Below are positions 47,568-56,465 of a stretch of 64,000 nt of DNA, one piece after another. The notes under the pieces were generated by a model, which was not told the origin of the DNA, did not search any database, and was given only the letters and a program-made list of their open reading frames with translations. A program made the position numbers and the translations under genes. Location of the stretch: positions 1-64,000 of the forward strand of contig NZ_RJWA01000002.1 of the NCBI RefSeq assembly GCF_003762835.1, written 5' to 3'. The number at the start of each line of letters is the position of its first letter. The first letter of the stretch is position 1. The stretch is from Micromonospora sp. HM5-17 (GTDB lineage: Bacteria; Actinomycetota; Actinomycetes; Mycobacteriales; Micromonosporaceae).

Positions 47568-47600
47568 GTGACCTGCTCCGCACTCATTATTGGCAGCTAG
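47568..47600 (+). CDS. cimA leader peptide (MTCSALIIGS)
   Basis: GTG at 47568 opens a 10-codon frame with consecutive CTC-ATT-ATT (Leu-Ile-Ile), then TAG. ATT is a rare codon at this GC level. A hairpin starts at the stop codon and a T-tailed terminator follows, ahead of the isoleucine-pathway gene cimA. The design mirrors the ilvB leader. The start codon is inferred; GAAGGTGG upstream is a possible ribosome site. Confidence 0.8.
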   Translation: MTCSALIIGS

Positions 47601-47664
47601 CGCGCCGGCAACCTCTCCGCCGAGCGCGCAGACCTCCCGCATCCGCGGGGGGTCGTTTTGTTTG
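47600..47664 (+). terminator. cimA attenuator hairpin and terminator
   Basis: A first stem pairs GCGCGCCGGC (47600-47609) with GCCG-A-GCGCGC (47619-47629). A second stem pairs GACCTCCCGC (47631-47640) with GCGGGGGGTC (47645-47654), one wobble, loop ATCC, followed by GTTTTGTTTG. It is a textbook intrinsic terminator 52 nt before cimA and directly after a Leu-Ile-Ile leader frame, so it is probably conditional. Confidence 0.85.
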
Positions 47665-47716
47665 TGGGGCGAGAGGGATCCGGAGCAGGGGCTGCGCCGC
47701 TCTCGAAGGGAAACAG

Positions 47717-49306
47717 ATGACGTACCAGGTCTACGACACGACGCTGCGTGACGGTGCGCAGCGCGAGGGGATCAGCTACTCGGTCGTCGACAAGCTGGCG
47801 GTGGCCCGGCTGCTCGACGAGTTCGGCGTCGGCTTCATCGAGGGCGGCTGGCCGGGCGCGATGCCGAAGGACACCGAGTTCTTCCGGCGGGCCCGGACCG
47901 AGCTGGACCTGAAGCACGCGATCCTGGTGGCGTTCGGCTCGACCCGCAAGGCCGGGCTCGACGTCGCCGCCGATCCGCAGGTCCGCGCGCTGCTCGACGC
48001 CGAGACCCCGGCGGTGTGCCTGGTCGCCAAGTCCGATCTTCGGCACGTCGAGCGGGCGTTGCGCACCACCGCCGGGGAGAACCTGGCGATGGTCCGGGAC
48101 ACCGTGGCGTTCTTCGTCGCCGAGGGGCGGCGGGTCTTCCTCGACTGCGAGCACTTCTTCGATGGCTTCCGGTACGACCCGGGGTACACGGCCGCGGTGG
48201 TCGAGACGGCGCTGGCGGCCGGCGCCGAGGTCGCGGTCATGTGCGACACCAACGGCGGGATGCTGCCCTCCCAGGTCACCGCCGCCATCGGCGCGCTGAT
48301 CGAGCGCATCGGCGTCGCACCGGAGCGGCTCGGCATCCACACCCAGAACGACACCGGGTGCGCGGTCGCGAACACGATCGCCGCCGTCGAGGCCGGAGTG
48401 CGGCACTTCCAGGGCACCGCCAACGGCTACGGCGAGCGGGCCGGCAACGCCGACCTCTTCACGGTCGTCGCCAACCTGCAACTCAAGCTCGGGCTGCCGG
48501 TCCTACCGGAGGGCTGCCTGGCGCAGATGGTGCGGGTCTCGCACGCCATCGCGGAGATCGCCAACATCGCCCCCGACACCCACCAGGCCTACGTCGGGGC
48601 CGCCGCCTTCGCCCACAAGGCGGGGCTGCACGCGAGCGCGATCAAGGTGGATCCGGTGCTCTACAACCACGTGGACCCCGGCGTGGTGGGGAACGACATG
48701 CGGATCCTGGTGACGGAGATGGCCGGCCGGGCCAGCATCGAGCTGAAGAGCCGGGAACTCGGCCTGGACCTGGCCGGCCATCCCGACGCCGCCACCCGGG
48801 TGACCAAGCGGGTGAAGGAGCTGGAGGCGGGGGGCTGGTCGTTCGAGGCCGCTGACGCGTCGTTCGAGCTGCTGGTCCGCAGCGAGCTGCCCGGACAGGG
48901 CGCCCCGCGGCCGTTCGCGCTGGAGTCGTACCGGGTCCTGGTCGAGCACCGCGAGGACGGCGCGGTGGTCTCGGAGGCGACCGTGAAGATCCGGGTACGC
49001 GGCGAGCGCGTGATCGCCACCGCCGAGGGGAACGGCCCGGTCAACGCCCTGGACGAGGCGCTGCGGGTGGCGCTGCTCCGGCACTACCCCGAGCTGCGCA
49101 ACTTCGAACTCGCCGACTACAAGGTACGCATCCTGGAGGGGAGCCACGGCACCGGCGCGGTCACCCGGGTGCTGGTGGAGACCGCCGACCGTGACGGCCG
49201 CGACTGGACCACGGTCGGCGTCCACCCGAACGTGGTGGAGGCGAGCTGGCACGCGCTCGTCGACGCCCTCACCTACGGCGTCGCGCGGACCGCGGCGGAG
49301 GTCTGA
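47717..49306 (+). CDS. cimA: (R)-citramalate synthase
   Basis: The 529-residue protein belongs to the isopropylmalate/citramalate synthase family. It has the metal-binding YDTTLRDGAQREG start, IEGGWPGAMPKD, DCEHFFDGF, and HTQNDTGCAVAN with GTANGYGERAGNAD, and ends with a LeuA-type regulatory domain. CimA condenses pyruvate and acetyl-CoA to citramalate, giving a threonine-independent route to 2-oxobutyrate and isoleucine. The 529-residue length and motif set favour CimA over LeuA. GAAGGGAAA lies before the ATG. Confidence 0.92.
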   Translation: MTYQVYDTTLRDGAQREGISYSVVDKLAVARLLDEFGVGFIEGGWPGAMPKDTEFFRRARTELDLKHAILVAFGSTRKAGLDVAADPQVRALLDAETPAVCLVAKSDLRHVERALRTTAGENLAMVRDTVAFFVAEGRRVFLDCEHFFDGFRYDPGYTAAVVETALAAGAEVAVMCDTNGGMLPSQVTAAIGALIERIGVAPERLGIHTQNDTGCAVANTIAAVEAGVRHFQGTANGYGERAGNADLFTVVANLQLKLGLPVLPEGCLAQMVRVSHAIAEIANIAPDTHQAYVGAAAFAHKAGLHASAIKVDPVLYNHVDPGVVGNDMRILVTEMAGRASIELKSRELGLDLAGHPDAATRVTKRVKELEAGGWSFEAADASFELLVRSELPGQGAPRPFALESYRVLVEHREDGAVVSEATVKIRVRGERVIATAEGNGPVNALDEALRVALLRHYPELRNFELADYKVRILEGSHGTGAVTRVLVETADRDGRDWTTVGVHPNVVEASWHALVDALTYGVARTAAEV

Positions 49307-49348
49307 ACCGTCCGACGGCGAAGGGCGGACCGGACCGCACGGTGGTGT

Positions 49349-49395
49349 GACGGCCCCGCCTCCCGGCGCATCGAGCGCCCGGGGGCGGGGCCGTC
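49349..49395 (+). terminator. Terminator after cimA
   Basis: GACGGCCCCGCC pairs with GGCGGGGCCGTC, extended by CCCGGCGC/GCGCCCGGG, forming a stem of about 20 bp 43 nt downstream of the cimA stop codon. Confidence 0.8.
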
Positions 49396-49874
49396 GTCGT
49401 GTCGGACCATTGTGGCGCGTGCGCCGGCGGGGTACGTCAAAAGTGAACCGGAAATGTGAAAGACGAATTGTTCATCGCATTTCTTCGGTTCTTATCCCGG
49501 TGGTGACGCTGCGGCCCGTCACCGCCGGTTACGGTCCTCGACCGGGTGATACCGCTATTGACCTGCTCCTTTGTCAAATGCTATGTTTCCTCGTAGTTGT
49601 CGAGTGGCCACTCTGAGTAGTATCAGCTGGTAAAAGCAGCACTGATCGGCGCCGATCATGTGTCTTCCAGCGACCGTATTCCTGCACCGACTATTGGGCT
49701 CAGCCCTCGTTCTACCGACGAAACCTGGCGTGCGTGGGCCCTTCCGCATCCGCTGAAGCGGTCCGACGTCAATGTCGACCCGGTGGGACGTGGGTTGTAT
49801 CGCCAGCGGCCATCAGACAACGCCGTCGCCGGCACGACCATCACCATTTCGGTCAAGAGGAAAGAGATGATGTC
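49396..49874 (+). promoter_or_regulatory. AT-richer intergenic region with a promoter for the secreted protein
   Basis: No gene is supported. TTGACC (49558-49563) and TATGTT (49582-49587) form a sigma70-like promoter with 18-nt spacing, unusually clear for this genome. It would give a 5' UTR of about 280 nt before the secreted protein gene at 49875. The region is visibly less GC-rich than its neighbours. Confidence 0.5.
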
Positions 49875-50384
49875 ATGGCCAAGATCTTCGGGCGCAAGTC
49901 CCTCCTGCTCGCCGTCGGGGCGCTCGCGCTGACGCTCGTGGGCGGCGGCGTGGCCGTCGCCGCTCCGGACCCCGGCGTCGACCCCGGCGCGGTCCGGGTC
50001 GACGGCAGGGTGGTCCAGCAGCCACCGGTCACCCAGGCCGACATCGACGCGGCCAAGGCCGCGGCGGCGAAGGCCGGCCCCCAGCAGGCGAGTGCAACGC
50101 TCTTCGCGGTCGTCAGCGCCAACGGCGGCCTGATCCGGGGCGACGGAGCCGTCTCGGTGACGCTCCTCGGCCTCGGCCAGTACCAGGTGGTCTTCAACAC
50201 CCCCGTCAACAACGGGGCGTTCGTCGGCACGATCGGGCTGACCGGCAGCGTCGGGGTCTCGCCATCCGGCCTGATCTCGGTGGTCGGTCGGACGAACCTG
50301 GCCCAGGGGGTCTTCGTGCAGACCTGGAACGCCGCCAACCAGCCGGCGAACCGGAGTTTCCACCTCGCCGTGTTCCTGCCCTGA
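49875..50384 (+). CDS. Small secreted protein of unknown function
   Basis: The 169-residue protein has a signal peptide (MAKIFGRKSLLLAVGALALT, cleavage after AVAA) and a mature part ending in a beta-rich domain (LFAVVSANGGLIRGDGAVSV, GQYQVVFNTPVNNGAFVGTI, GVFVQTWNAA) like the C-terminal modules of actinobacterial surface proteins. No catalytic residues stand out. ATG at 49875 is preferred to one at 49868 because it gives the conventional basic N-terminus. Confidence 0.7.
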   Translation: MAKIFGRKSLLLAVGALALTLVGGGVAVAAPDPGVDPGAVRVDGRVVQQPPVTQADIDAAKAAAAKAGPQQASATLFAVVSANGGLIRGDGAVSVTLLGLGQYQVVFNTPVNNGAFVGTIGLTGSVGVSPSGLISVVGRTNLAQGVFVQTWNAANQPANRSFHLAVFLP

Positions 50385-50397
50385 CGCCCTCCCCGAC

Positions 50398-50433
50398 GTC
50401 GGCCTCCGCCTCCGCACCGAGGCGGGGGCCGAC
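50398..50433 (+). terminator. Terminator after the secreted protein gene
   Basis: GTCGGCCTCCGCCTC (50398-50412) pairs with GAGGCGGGGGCCGAC (50419-50433), loop CGCACC, one wobble, 14 nt after the stop codon. Confidence 0.78.
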
Positions 50434-50537
50434 TCCCGTCCCGGCCCGGGCCGTGGACGCCCCAGCCCTTCCGATGCGGGCCCAGCCCCGCACGTCCGGG
50501 GCAGGGCCGGGGTTCAGCCCTCCTGGACAGGGCCGGC

Positions 50538-51554
50538 TCAGCCCTTCCGGGGCAGGGTCAGCTCGGCCAGCACCGGACGGTGGTCCGAACCGGGCAGCGG
50601 CCGGACCGCCACCCGGGTGACCGCGATCCGCGGGTCCACCAGGACGTGGTCGATGGTCACCGGCGGAATGAGGTCGCCGTCGTACGGGCCCCAGGTGCCG
50701 GTCAACCCGGCCCCGACCGCGGCGGCGGCGTCGACGTACCCCGTGTCGAGCAGGTCCCGCAGCGGTGCGTGGTCAAGGGTGGCGTTGAAGTCCCCGGCCA
50801 GGATCCGCAGCGGGCCGTCCGGCGAGGCAGGCGGCTGGGCCGCCAGGTCGGCACGCCAGTCCGGGAGCGTGCTCAGGGCCGAGGGTGCGAGCGGGTGCAC
50901 CGACTCGACCAGCACCGGCGGGGCACCCTCCGGCCACACCGTCGCGTACGCCTGGGTGAAGCCGCCGCCGTTGCGCCGGACCCCGCCGTCGCTGAGCGGA
51001 AACCGGGAGTAGAGCGCCGATCCGGTGGTCCCCGGCTCCGGGTTGAGCTGCCGGTACGGCAGCAGGGCTGCCAGGCCCATCCGGTCGAGTGCCGCCTCCG
51101 CGTTCGGGGTGAACTCCTGCACCGCCAGCACGTCGACCCGGTGGCTCCGGACCAGGGCGACCAGCGCCCCCGGATCCGCCGCCCCGGCGAGCAGGTTCGC
51201 GGTGAGCACCCGCAACGGCGGGCCGCCCGGGGCCGGCTGCGGATCGGGCAGGGCCCGCGGCGCGACGAGACCAACCAGGGTCACCGCGGTCAGCGCCGCC
51301 ACCCCCGCCGCCCACCAGCGCCGCAGGGCGAGGGCGAGCCCGAGCGGCAGCAGGGCCCAGGCGGCCACGTACGGGGTGAAGGCGATCAGTTGCACGGCCG
51401 GTCCCCGCTCCAGCCCGGCCACCCGGACCGCGGCCCAGGCCAGGCCCGGTACGACCAGCAGCCAGCAGAGTCCGGTCAGCCACCGTGCCGGGGCCCGACG
51501 CGTCCGGGGCGCCGGATCGGCCACTGGGCCGGGGACAAGATCCGCGGTGGTCAT
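50538..51554 (-). CDS. Membrane-anchored endonuclease/exonuclease/phosphatase family protein
   Basis: The 338-residue protein has three hydrophobic segments (about 25-110) and then an EEP fold: LRVLTANLLAG, VLAVQEFTPNAEAAL, ILAGDFNATLDH, TIDHVLVD and GSDHRPVLAEL with the metal-binding Asn, Glu, Asp and His residues. The catalytic part is probably outside the membrane. Substrate could be a phospholipid, nucleic acid or other phosphodiester; the family does not tell. Confidence 0.82.
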   Translation of the reverse strand: MTTADLVPGPVADPAPRTRRAPARWLTGLCWLLVVPGLAWAAVRVAGLERGPAVQLIAFTPYVAAWALLPLGLALALRRWWAAGVAALTAVTLVGLVAPRALPDPQPAPGGPPLRVLTANLLAGAADPGALVALVRSHRVDVLAVQEFTPNAEAALDRMGLAALLPYRQLNPEPGTTGSALYSRFPLSDGGVRRNGGGFTQAYATVWPEGAPPVLVESVHPLAPSALSTLPDWRADLAAQPPASPDGPLRILAGDFNATLDHAPLRDLLDTGYVDAAAAVGAGLTGTWGPYDGDLIPPVTIDHVLVDPRIAVTRVAVRPLPGSDHRPVLAELTLPRKG

Positions 51555-51642
51555 GCCGGAAGGCTAGCCGTCCGATGTGGAGAACGTGTGGCGGAAGCGT
51601 GTACGTCCGGCGCGGCAGCGACCGGGTCGGCGTCGACGGCGG

Positions 51643-52827
51643 TCAGCTGCCGCTCAACACCCCGGTCAGCGCGTCGTACCGGTAAACCGTGGTGCGGTGT
51701 GGGGCCGTCGAGCCGGCGTCCCGGACCTGCACCACCAGGACGCCGATCTTCACGTCGTCCCGGGTGGCGAACGACCGCCACGGCACCCCGGCCCGGGCGA
51801 CGTCGACGCTGTGCCCGAAGTTCCCGTCCGGGGCGGTGATCGAGTAACGCGGACCCACCGCCGGCGCGATGTCGAGCCCGCCGTCGGCGCGGATGGTGAG
51901 CGTGACCAGCAGGGTGCCGTCCGGGGCGTGGATCCGGGCCGGTTCGCCCGCCCGGAAGGCGCGCCGGCCCGCACCCTGGACGTCCATGCCGTTGTAGAAC
52001 GTGCCGCCGCGCTCGTCGACCCAGAAGTGCGGGACCTGGGCCCGCGGCGCGCCGTGGTCGCGGCCCGGATAGTAGGCGAGATGCCAGTGCGGCGGATTGT
52101 CCGGGTGCAGGGGGTTGTTCGTCTCGAAGCCCATCAGCGAGAAGAAGTGGCCCCGGCGCCGGGCCTCGGCGATCAGTCCCGAATCCCGGAGCACCGCCTC
52201 GGCGGCGACCATCCAGTTGACGACGGCGGTGGCCTGCACCGCCGGCCACGGCCCGCCGGCCCAGGGGCCCACCGCCCGGTCCGGGTCGTTGTGCTCGATC
52301 CGCCAGAGCAGTCCACTCGCCGTCGACCGGCTGAGCATGCTCCAGACCTGGAGGGTCGCCTGGTTGGCGTCGGGTGACGACCAGACGACCGGGACCACCA
52401 CGGTCACCCGGTGTGGGGCGCCGGCGTGCCGGTGGAGCGCGAGCCGGGTGTCGGCGGCGACCACGGATCCGACGGACGCCTCGGGCCAGTCGATGGTGAC
52501 CGGGATGCCCCGCTCGCTGCGGGGCCCCCTGATGAAGGCGGTGAACTCACTCCGGCTCGCCGCCCGGTGCCGGTCGCCGGCGAGCAGGCGGTAGCCCGGA
52601 GGCAGGGTGATCCGCGGAGTGCTCGGCGCGCCCGGGACCGCCCGGACGACCCGGATGCCGGCGTAGTGCGGCGCGGGCGCGGTGTCCGGCGCGGCGACCG
52701 CGGCCGCCCCGCCCGGGAGGAAGCCGGGCCGACCCGGGATGGCGCCGACGACGTCGGCCCCGGTCGCTCCCGCCACCCCGATCGATGCCGCCACCAGCAG
52801 GTTCGCCAGCGACCGTCGAAACCGCAC
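51643..52827 (-). CDS. Secreted protein of unknown function
   Basis: The 394-residue protein begins at a GTG with GGGGAGG upstream and has a signal peptide (RRSLANLLVAASIGVAGATG). The mature part has aromatic and His-rich clusters (HPDNPPHWHLAYYPGRDHG, VPHFWVDERGGTFYNGMD) and beta-rich stretches with repeated 'RADGGLDIAPAVGPRYSI' type sequence. I do not recognise the family. Divergent from the MoxR operon. Confidence 0.65.
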   Translation of the reverse strand: MRFRRSLANLLVAASIGVAGATGADVVGAIPGRPGFLPGGAAAVAAPDTAPAPHYAGIRVVRAVPGAPSTPRITLPPGYRLLAGDRHRAASRSEFTAFIRGPRSERGIPVTIDWPEASVGSVVAADTRLALHRHAGAPHRVTVVVPVVWSSPDANQATLQVWSMLSRSTASGLLWRIEHNDPDRAVGPWAGGPWPAVQATAVVNWMVAAEAVLRDSGLIAEARRRGHFFSLMGFETNNPLHPDNPPHWHLAYYPGRDHGAPRAQVPHFWVDERGGTFYNGMDVQGAGRRAFRAGEPARIHAPDGTLLVTLTIRADGGLDIAPAVGPRYSITAPDGNFGHSVDVARAGVPWRSFATRDDVKIGVLVVQVRDAGSTAPHRTTVYRYDALTGVLSGS

Positions 52828-52984
52828 CCGGCCTCCCCGTTTCGACCCGTCCCGCCCCTGGTGACGGTTTTGCCGCGCTCGATTCTATGGGGACGGTCGT
52901 GCGGCGCGGTACCGTGGCGTCCCGCCACGTGGCCGCCGTCCGCACTCGCAGGTTTGTCGCCGCCGAGGCCGGGAAGCCCGCACC

Positions 52985-54037
52985 GTGACGGACATGTCAG
53001 ACACCGTGACCACCCGCCCCAGGCCGGTCGAGAGCGACGCGGTCGGGCCGGAGCTCGAACAAGCGCTCTTCGAGGTCAAACGCGTCATCGTCGGGCAGGA
53101 CCGGCTGGTCGAGCGCCTCTTCACCGCGCTGCTCGCCGACGGGCACTGCCTGCTGGAGGGAGTGCCGGGCGTCGCCAAGACGCTGGCCGCGCAGACCCTC
53201 GCCACCGCGGTCGGTGGCAGCTTCTCCCGGATCCAGTTCACCCCGGACCTGGTGCCGTCCGACATCGTCGGCACCCGCATCTACCGGGCGTCGGCCGAGA
53301 CCTTCGACGTCGAACTCGGACCGGTGATGGCGAACCTGGTGCTCGCCGACGAGATCAACCGGGCGCCGGCGAAGGTGCAGTCCGCGCTGCTGGAGGCGAT
53401 GGCCGAACGCCAGGTCTCCATCGGTGGCCGGAGCTATCCGGTGCCGGCACCGTTCCTGGTGCTGGCCACCCAGAACCCGATCGAGTCCGAGGGCGTCTAC
53501 CCGCTCCCGGAGGCCCAGCGCGACCGGTTCCTGATGAAGGTGCTGGTCGACTACCCGAGCGACGTCGACGAACTCGCGATCCTCTACCGGATGAGCGCGG
53601 AACGTCCCCGGGCCCGCCAGGTCCTCGACCCGGACCGGCTCCGGGGGCTCCAGGAGCGGGCCGCCCGGGTGTTCGTCCACCACGCCCTCGCCGAGTACGT
53701 CGTACGGCTGATCCTCGCCACCCGGGATCCCGCGCGGTTCGGCGTGCCGGAGGTGGCGCCGCTGCTGGCGTACGGCGCGAGTCCCCGGGCCACGCTCGGC
53801 CTGGTCGCCGCCGCCCGGGCGCAGGCGCTGCTGCGCAATCGGGACTACGTGCTCCCCGACGACATCCGGGAACTGGCGCCGGACGTGATCGCGCACCGGC
53901 TCGTCCTCTCCTTCGACGCGGTCGCCGACGGGGTGCCGGCCGACTACGTGGTACGTCGGCTGGTCGACGCGGTGCCGCCGCCCCGGATCGCCCCGACCCG
54001 GGACGGGCACCACCGGCCCAACCTGGCGGTCGCGTGA
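52985..54037 (+). CDS. MoxR-family AAA+ ATPase
   Basis: The 350-residue ATPase has Walker A EGVPGVAKT (about 55-65), Walker B LVLADEINRAPAKVQ, sensor ATQNPIESEGVYPLPEAQ and an arginine-finger region. MoxR proteins act as chaperones for maturation of complexes containing VWA proteins. GTG at 52985 is taken as start (ATG at 52994 is possible). It overlaps the DUF58 gene by 4 nt (GTGA), first of a four-member chain. Confidence 0.92.
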   Translation: MTDMSDTVTTRPRPVESDAVGPELEQALFEVKRVIVGQDRLVERLFTALLADGHCLLEGVPGVAKTLAAQTLATAVGGSFSRIQFTPDLVPSDIVGTRIYRASAETFDVELGPVMANLVLADEINRAPAKVQSALLEAMAERQVSIGGRSYPVPAPFLVLATQNPIESEGVYPLPEAQRDRFLMKVLVDYPSDVDELAILYRMSAERPRARQVLDPDRLRGLQERAARVFVHHALAEYVVRLILATRDPARFGVPEVAPLLAYGASPRATLGLVAAARAQALLRNRDYVLPDDIRELAPDVIAHRLVLSFDAVADGVPADYVVRRLVDAVPPPRIAPTRDGHHRPNLAVA

Positions 54038-55215
54038 TCCGCCGACACGCCCCGGGCCGGGACCCGGCGCTGCGCCGTCCGGGTGACCGGGCACGGCCGC
54101 GCACGGCCCAGCCGTCCTGGCCGGGCACGGCTCAGCCGTCGGGGCCGGGTTCCGCGGCGCGTGCCTGGTCGGCGGCGCCGTCCTGGCGACGTGCGGTGAG
54201 CTCTCCGGGGGCGTCCCCGGCCGACCGGACCGGGCGGCGGCCGGACGACCCGACGCTGCGGCAGCTCGCCCCGGAACACCGGCTGCGCCGGCTGGAACTG
54301 CTGGTCACCCGTCGGCTCGACGGGCTGCTCCACGGCCAGCACCTGGGGCTGCTGCCCGGGCCGGGGAGCGAGTTCACCGGCAGCCGGGAGTACCGGCCCG
54401 GCGAGGACGAGGTACGCCGAATGGACTGGGCGGTGACGGCTCGGACCACCGTGCCGCACGTCAGGGAGGTCGACGCCGACCGGGAACTCACCACCTGGGT
54501 GCTGGTCGACTCCACGCCGAGCATGGACTTCGGCACCGCCGAGTTGGAGAAGCGGGAGCTGGCGGTGGCGGCCGTGGCGGCGGTCGGCTTCCTCACCGCC
54601 GGGGTCGGCAACCGGCTCGGCGCGTACCTGCTGGACGGGACCGGGCTGCGCCGCCTGCCGGCCCGGACCGGCCGGACCCACCTGCTCGGCCTGCTCACCA
54701 CGATGCTCACCGCGCCCCGGGGCGAGGTCGGTGCCACGCCACCGCCGCTCGCCGAGGCGGTGACGGTGCTGCACCGGGCCACCCCGAAACGGGGACTCGC
54801 CGTCGTCGTCTCCGACTTCCTGGACGGCCTCCCGGACGACGAGGCCGGGACGCCCGACTGGGAACAACCGATCCGACGCCTCGCCGCCCGGCACCAGGTG
54901 CTCGCCGTCGAGGTCGTCGACCCGCGTGAGCTGGAGCTGCCGGACGTCGGCGTGATCACGATGGTGGACCCGGAGACCGGACGGCGCCGGGAGGTCGCGA
55001 CCGGGGACCGCCGGCTGCGCGAACGGTACGCCGAGGCGGCGGCCCGGCAGCGTGACCTGGTCCGCCAGGCGTTGCGCCGCAGCGGAGCCGCCCACCTCGC
55101 ACTGCGGACCGATCAGGACTGGACGACCGAGATCGTGCGACACGTCCACATTCAGCGCCGGCTGGCCGGGGTGAACCGTCCGCCGGCCGGGACGGTACGG
55201 GGAGGCACGACATGA
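54034..55215 (+). CDS. DUF58 protein
   Basis: The 393-residue protein carries the DUF58 core: GSEFTGSREYRPGEDEVRRM, LVDSTPSMDFG (VWA-like metal site) and VVVSDFLDG. A disordered, Pro/Ser/Arg-rich N-terminus of about 75 residues precedes it. It lacks the usual N-terminal membrane helices of some DUF58 proteins. It starts with GTG overlapping the MoxR stop and ends in ATGA with the next ORF, so translation is coupled. Confidence 0.88.
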   Translation: MIRRHAPGRDPALRRPGDRARPRTAQPSWPGTAQPSGPGSAARAWSAAPSWRRAVSSPGASPADRTGRRPDDPTLRQLAPEHRLRRLELLVTRRLDGLLHGQHLGLLPGPGSEFTGSREYRPGEDEVRRMDWAVTARTTVPHVREVDADRELTTWVLVDSTPSMDFGTAELEKRELAVAAVAAVGFLTAGVGNRLGAYLLDGTGLRRLPARTGRTHLLGLLTTMLTAPRGEVGATPPPLAEAVTVLHRATPKRGLAVVVSDFLDGLPDDEAGTPDWEQPIRRLAARHQVLAVEVVDPRELELPDVGVITMVDPETGRRREVATGDRRLRERYAEAAARQRDLVRQALRRSGAAHLALRTDQDWTTEIVRHVHIQRRLAGVNRPPAGTVRGGTT

Positions 55216-55328
55216 CCGGGTTCGGGACGTGGACCGACCGGTGGAGACCTCGGTACGCCGCCCGGCGACCGGGGTGGCCCGGGGCGGACGGAGTCGGCCC
55301 GGAGCGGGTGGGAGGTGAGGCGTCATGA
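55212..55328 (+). CDS. 38-residue ORF between DUF58 and VWA genes
   Basis: The ATG overlaps the DUF58 stop (ATGA) and its own TGA overlaps the VWA start (ATGA). The product (MTGFGTWTDRWRPRYAARRP and 18 more residues) is basic and aromatic with no membrane segment. GGAGG precedes the start. Related operons often carry a longer membrane protein at this position, so it may be the shrunken remnant of one, a coupling device, or a microprotein. Codon use does not decide. Confidence 0.6.
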   Translation: MTGFGTWTDRWRPRYAARRPGWPGADGVGPERVGGEAS

Positions 55329-56284
55329 GCTGGGAGTCGCCGGAGCGGCTTCTGCTGCTCCTCGGCGTGCTCGGACTCGCCGTCTGGTACGTCTTTCTCC
55401 AGCGCCGGCGCAGCCGGTACGCCGTACGGTTCACCAATCTGCGCCTGCTCGACCGGGTCGCGCCCGACCGGCCGGGCTGGCGTCGCCACCTGCCGGCGGG
55501 CCTGTTTCTGGCCATGCTGGCGCTCCTGGTCCTCGGGTTCGCCCGCCCGCAGGCCGAGGTCCGGGTGCCCCGGGAACGCGCCACCGTGATTCTGGCGGTG
55601 GACGTCTCGACCTCGATGCTCGCCAGCGACGTGGAACCCGACCGGCTGGCGGCGGCGAAGTCCGCGGCCCACCGGTTCGTCGACTCGCTGCCCGACGAGT
55701 TCAACGTCGGGCTGGTCGCCTTCGCCGGCAGCGCGGCGGTGCTGGTGCCGCCCGGGACCGACCGCACGGCGTTGCACGCCGGGATCCGGCGTCTCGCCGA
55801 GGGGAGCACCGGGGTGCAGGGCACCGCGATCGGCGAGGCGATCGGGACCTCACTGGAGGCGATCCGGACCTTCGACGTACCGGGGGCACAGGAGCCGCCA
55901 CCAGCCCGGATCGTGCTCCTCTCCGACGGGGCGAACACCTCCGGGCGGGATCCGATCAGCGCGGCGGAGGAGGCGGTGCAGGACGGCGTGCCGGTCCACA
56001 CCATCTCGTTCGGCACCCCGTCCGGGTACGTCGCCCGCGGCGGCCGACCGATCCGGGTCCCGGTGGACGGCCAGACGCTGCGCGCGGTCGCCGAGCAGAC
56101 CAAGGGCGGCTACCACGAGGCCGGGAGCAGCGACGAACTGCGCGCGGTCTACGAGGACATCGGGACCTCGGTGGGCTACCGCCTGGAGAAACAGGACATC
56201 TCCGCCCGGTTCATCGGATTCGGGCTGGTGCTGGCCCTGGCCGCGGCCGGCGGGTCGATGCTCTGGTTCTCCCGCCTGCCCTGA
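55325..56284 (+). CDS. VWA-domain membrane protein (BatA-like)
   Basis: The 319-residue protein has N-terminal hydrophobic segments (about 8-25 and 58-78), a von Willebrand A domain with intact MIDAS (DVSTSML, later GVQGTA and SDGANTSG) and a C-terminal membrane helix (FIGFGLVLALAAAGGSMLW). The domain would face the outside. It probably forms a complex with MoxR and DUF58 proteins, as in Bat-type operons. GGGAGG lies upstream within the 38-residue ORF. Confidence 0.9.
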   Translation: MSWESPERLLLLLGVLGLAVWYVFLQRRRSRYAVRFTNLRLLDRVAPDRPGWRRHLPAGLFLAMLALLVLGFARPQAEVRVPRERATVILAVDVSTSMLASDVEPDRLAAAKSAAHRFVDSLPDEFNVGLVAFAGSAAVLVPPGTDRTALHAGIRRLAEGSTGVQGTAIGEAIGTSLEAIRTFDVPGAQEPPPARIVLLSDGANTSGRDPISAAEEAVQDGVPVHTISFGTPSGYVARGGRPIRVPVDGQTLRAVAEQTKGGYHEAGSSDELRAVYEDIGTSVGYRLEKQDISARFIGFGLVLALAAAGGSMLWFSRLP

Positions 56285-56465
56285 TCGGGCCGCGCTCCGC
56301 CGGTCGGGCCGAGGGTCGCACCGGTGGAACGCCCCGGGCCGGCGGGTACCCGGCCGGACGGACGACCCGCCGACGGGTGGCGGCCTGATCGACGAGGTGC
56401 TGAGACGAGGTGCTGGACCACCGAGGTGCTGAACCGACGAGGAGCGAGCTGACGAGGAGTGAGTC

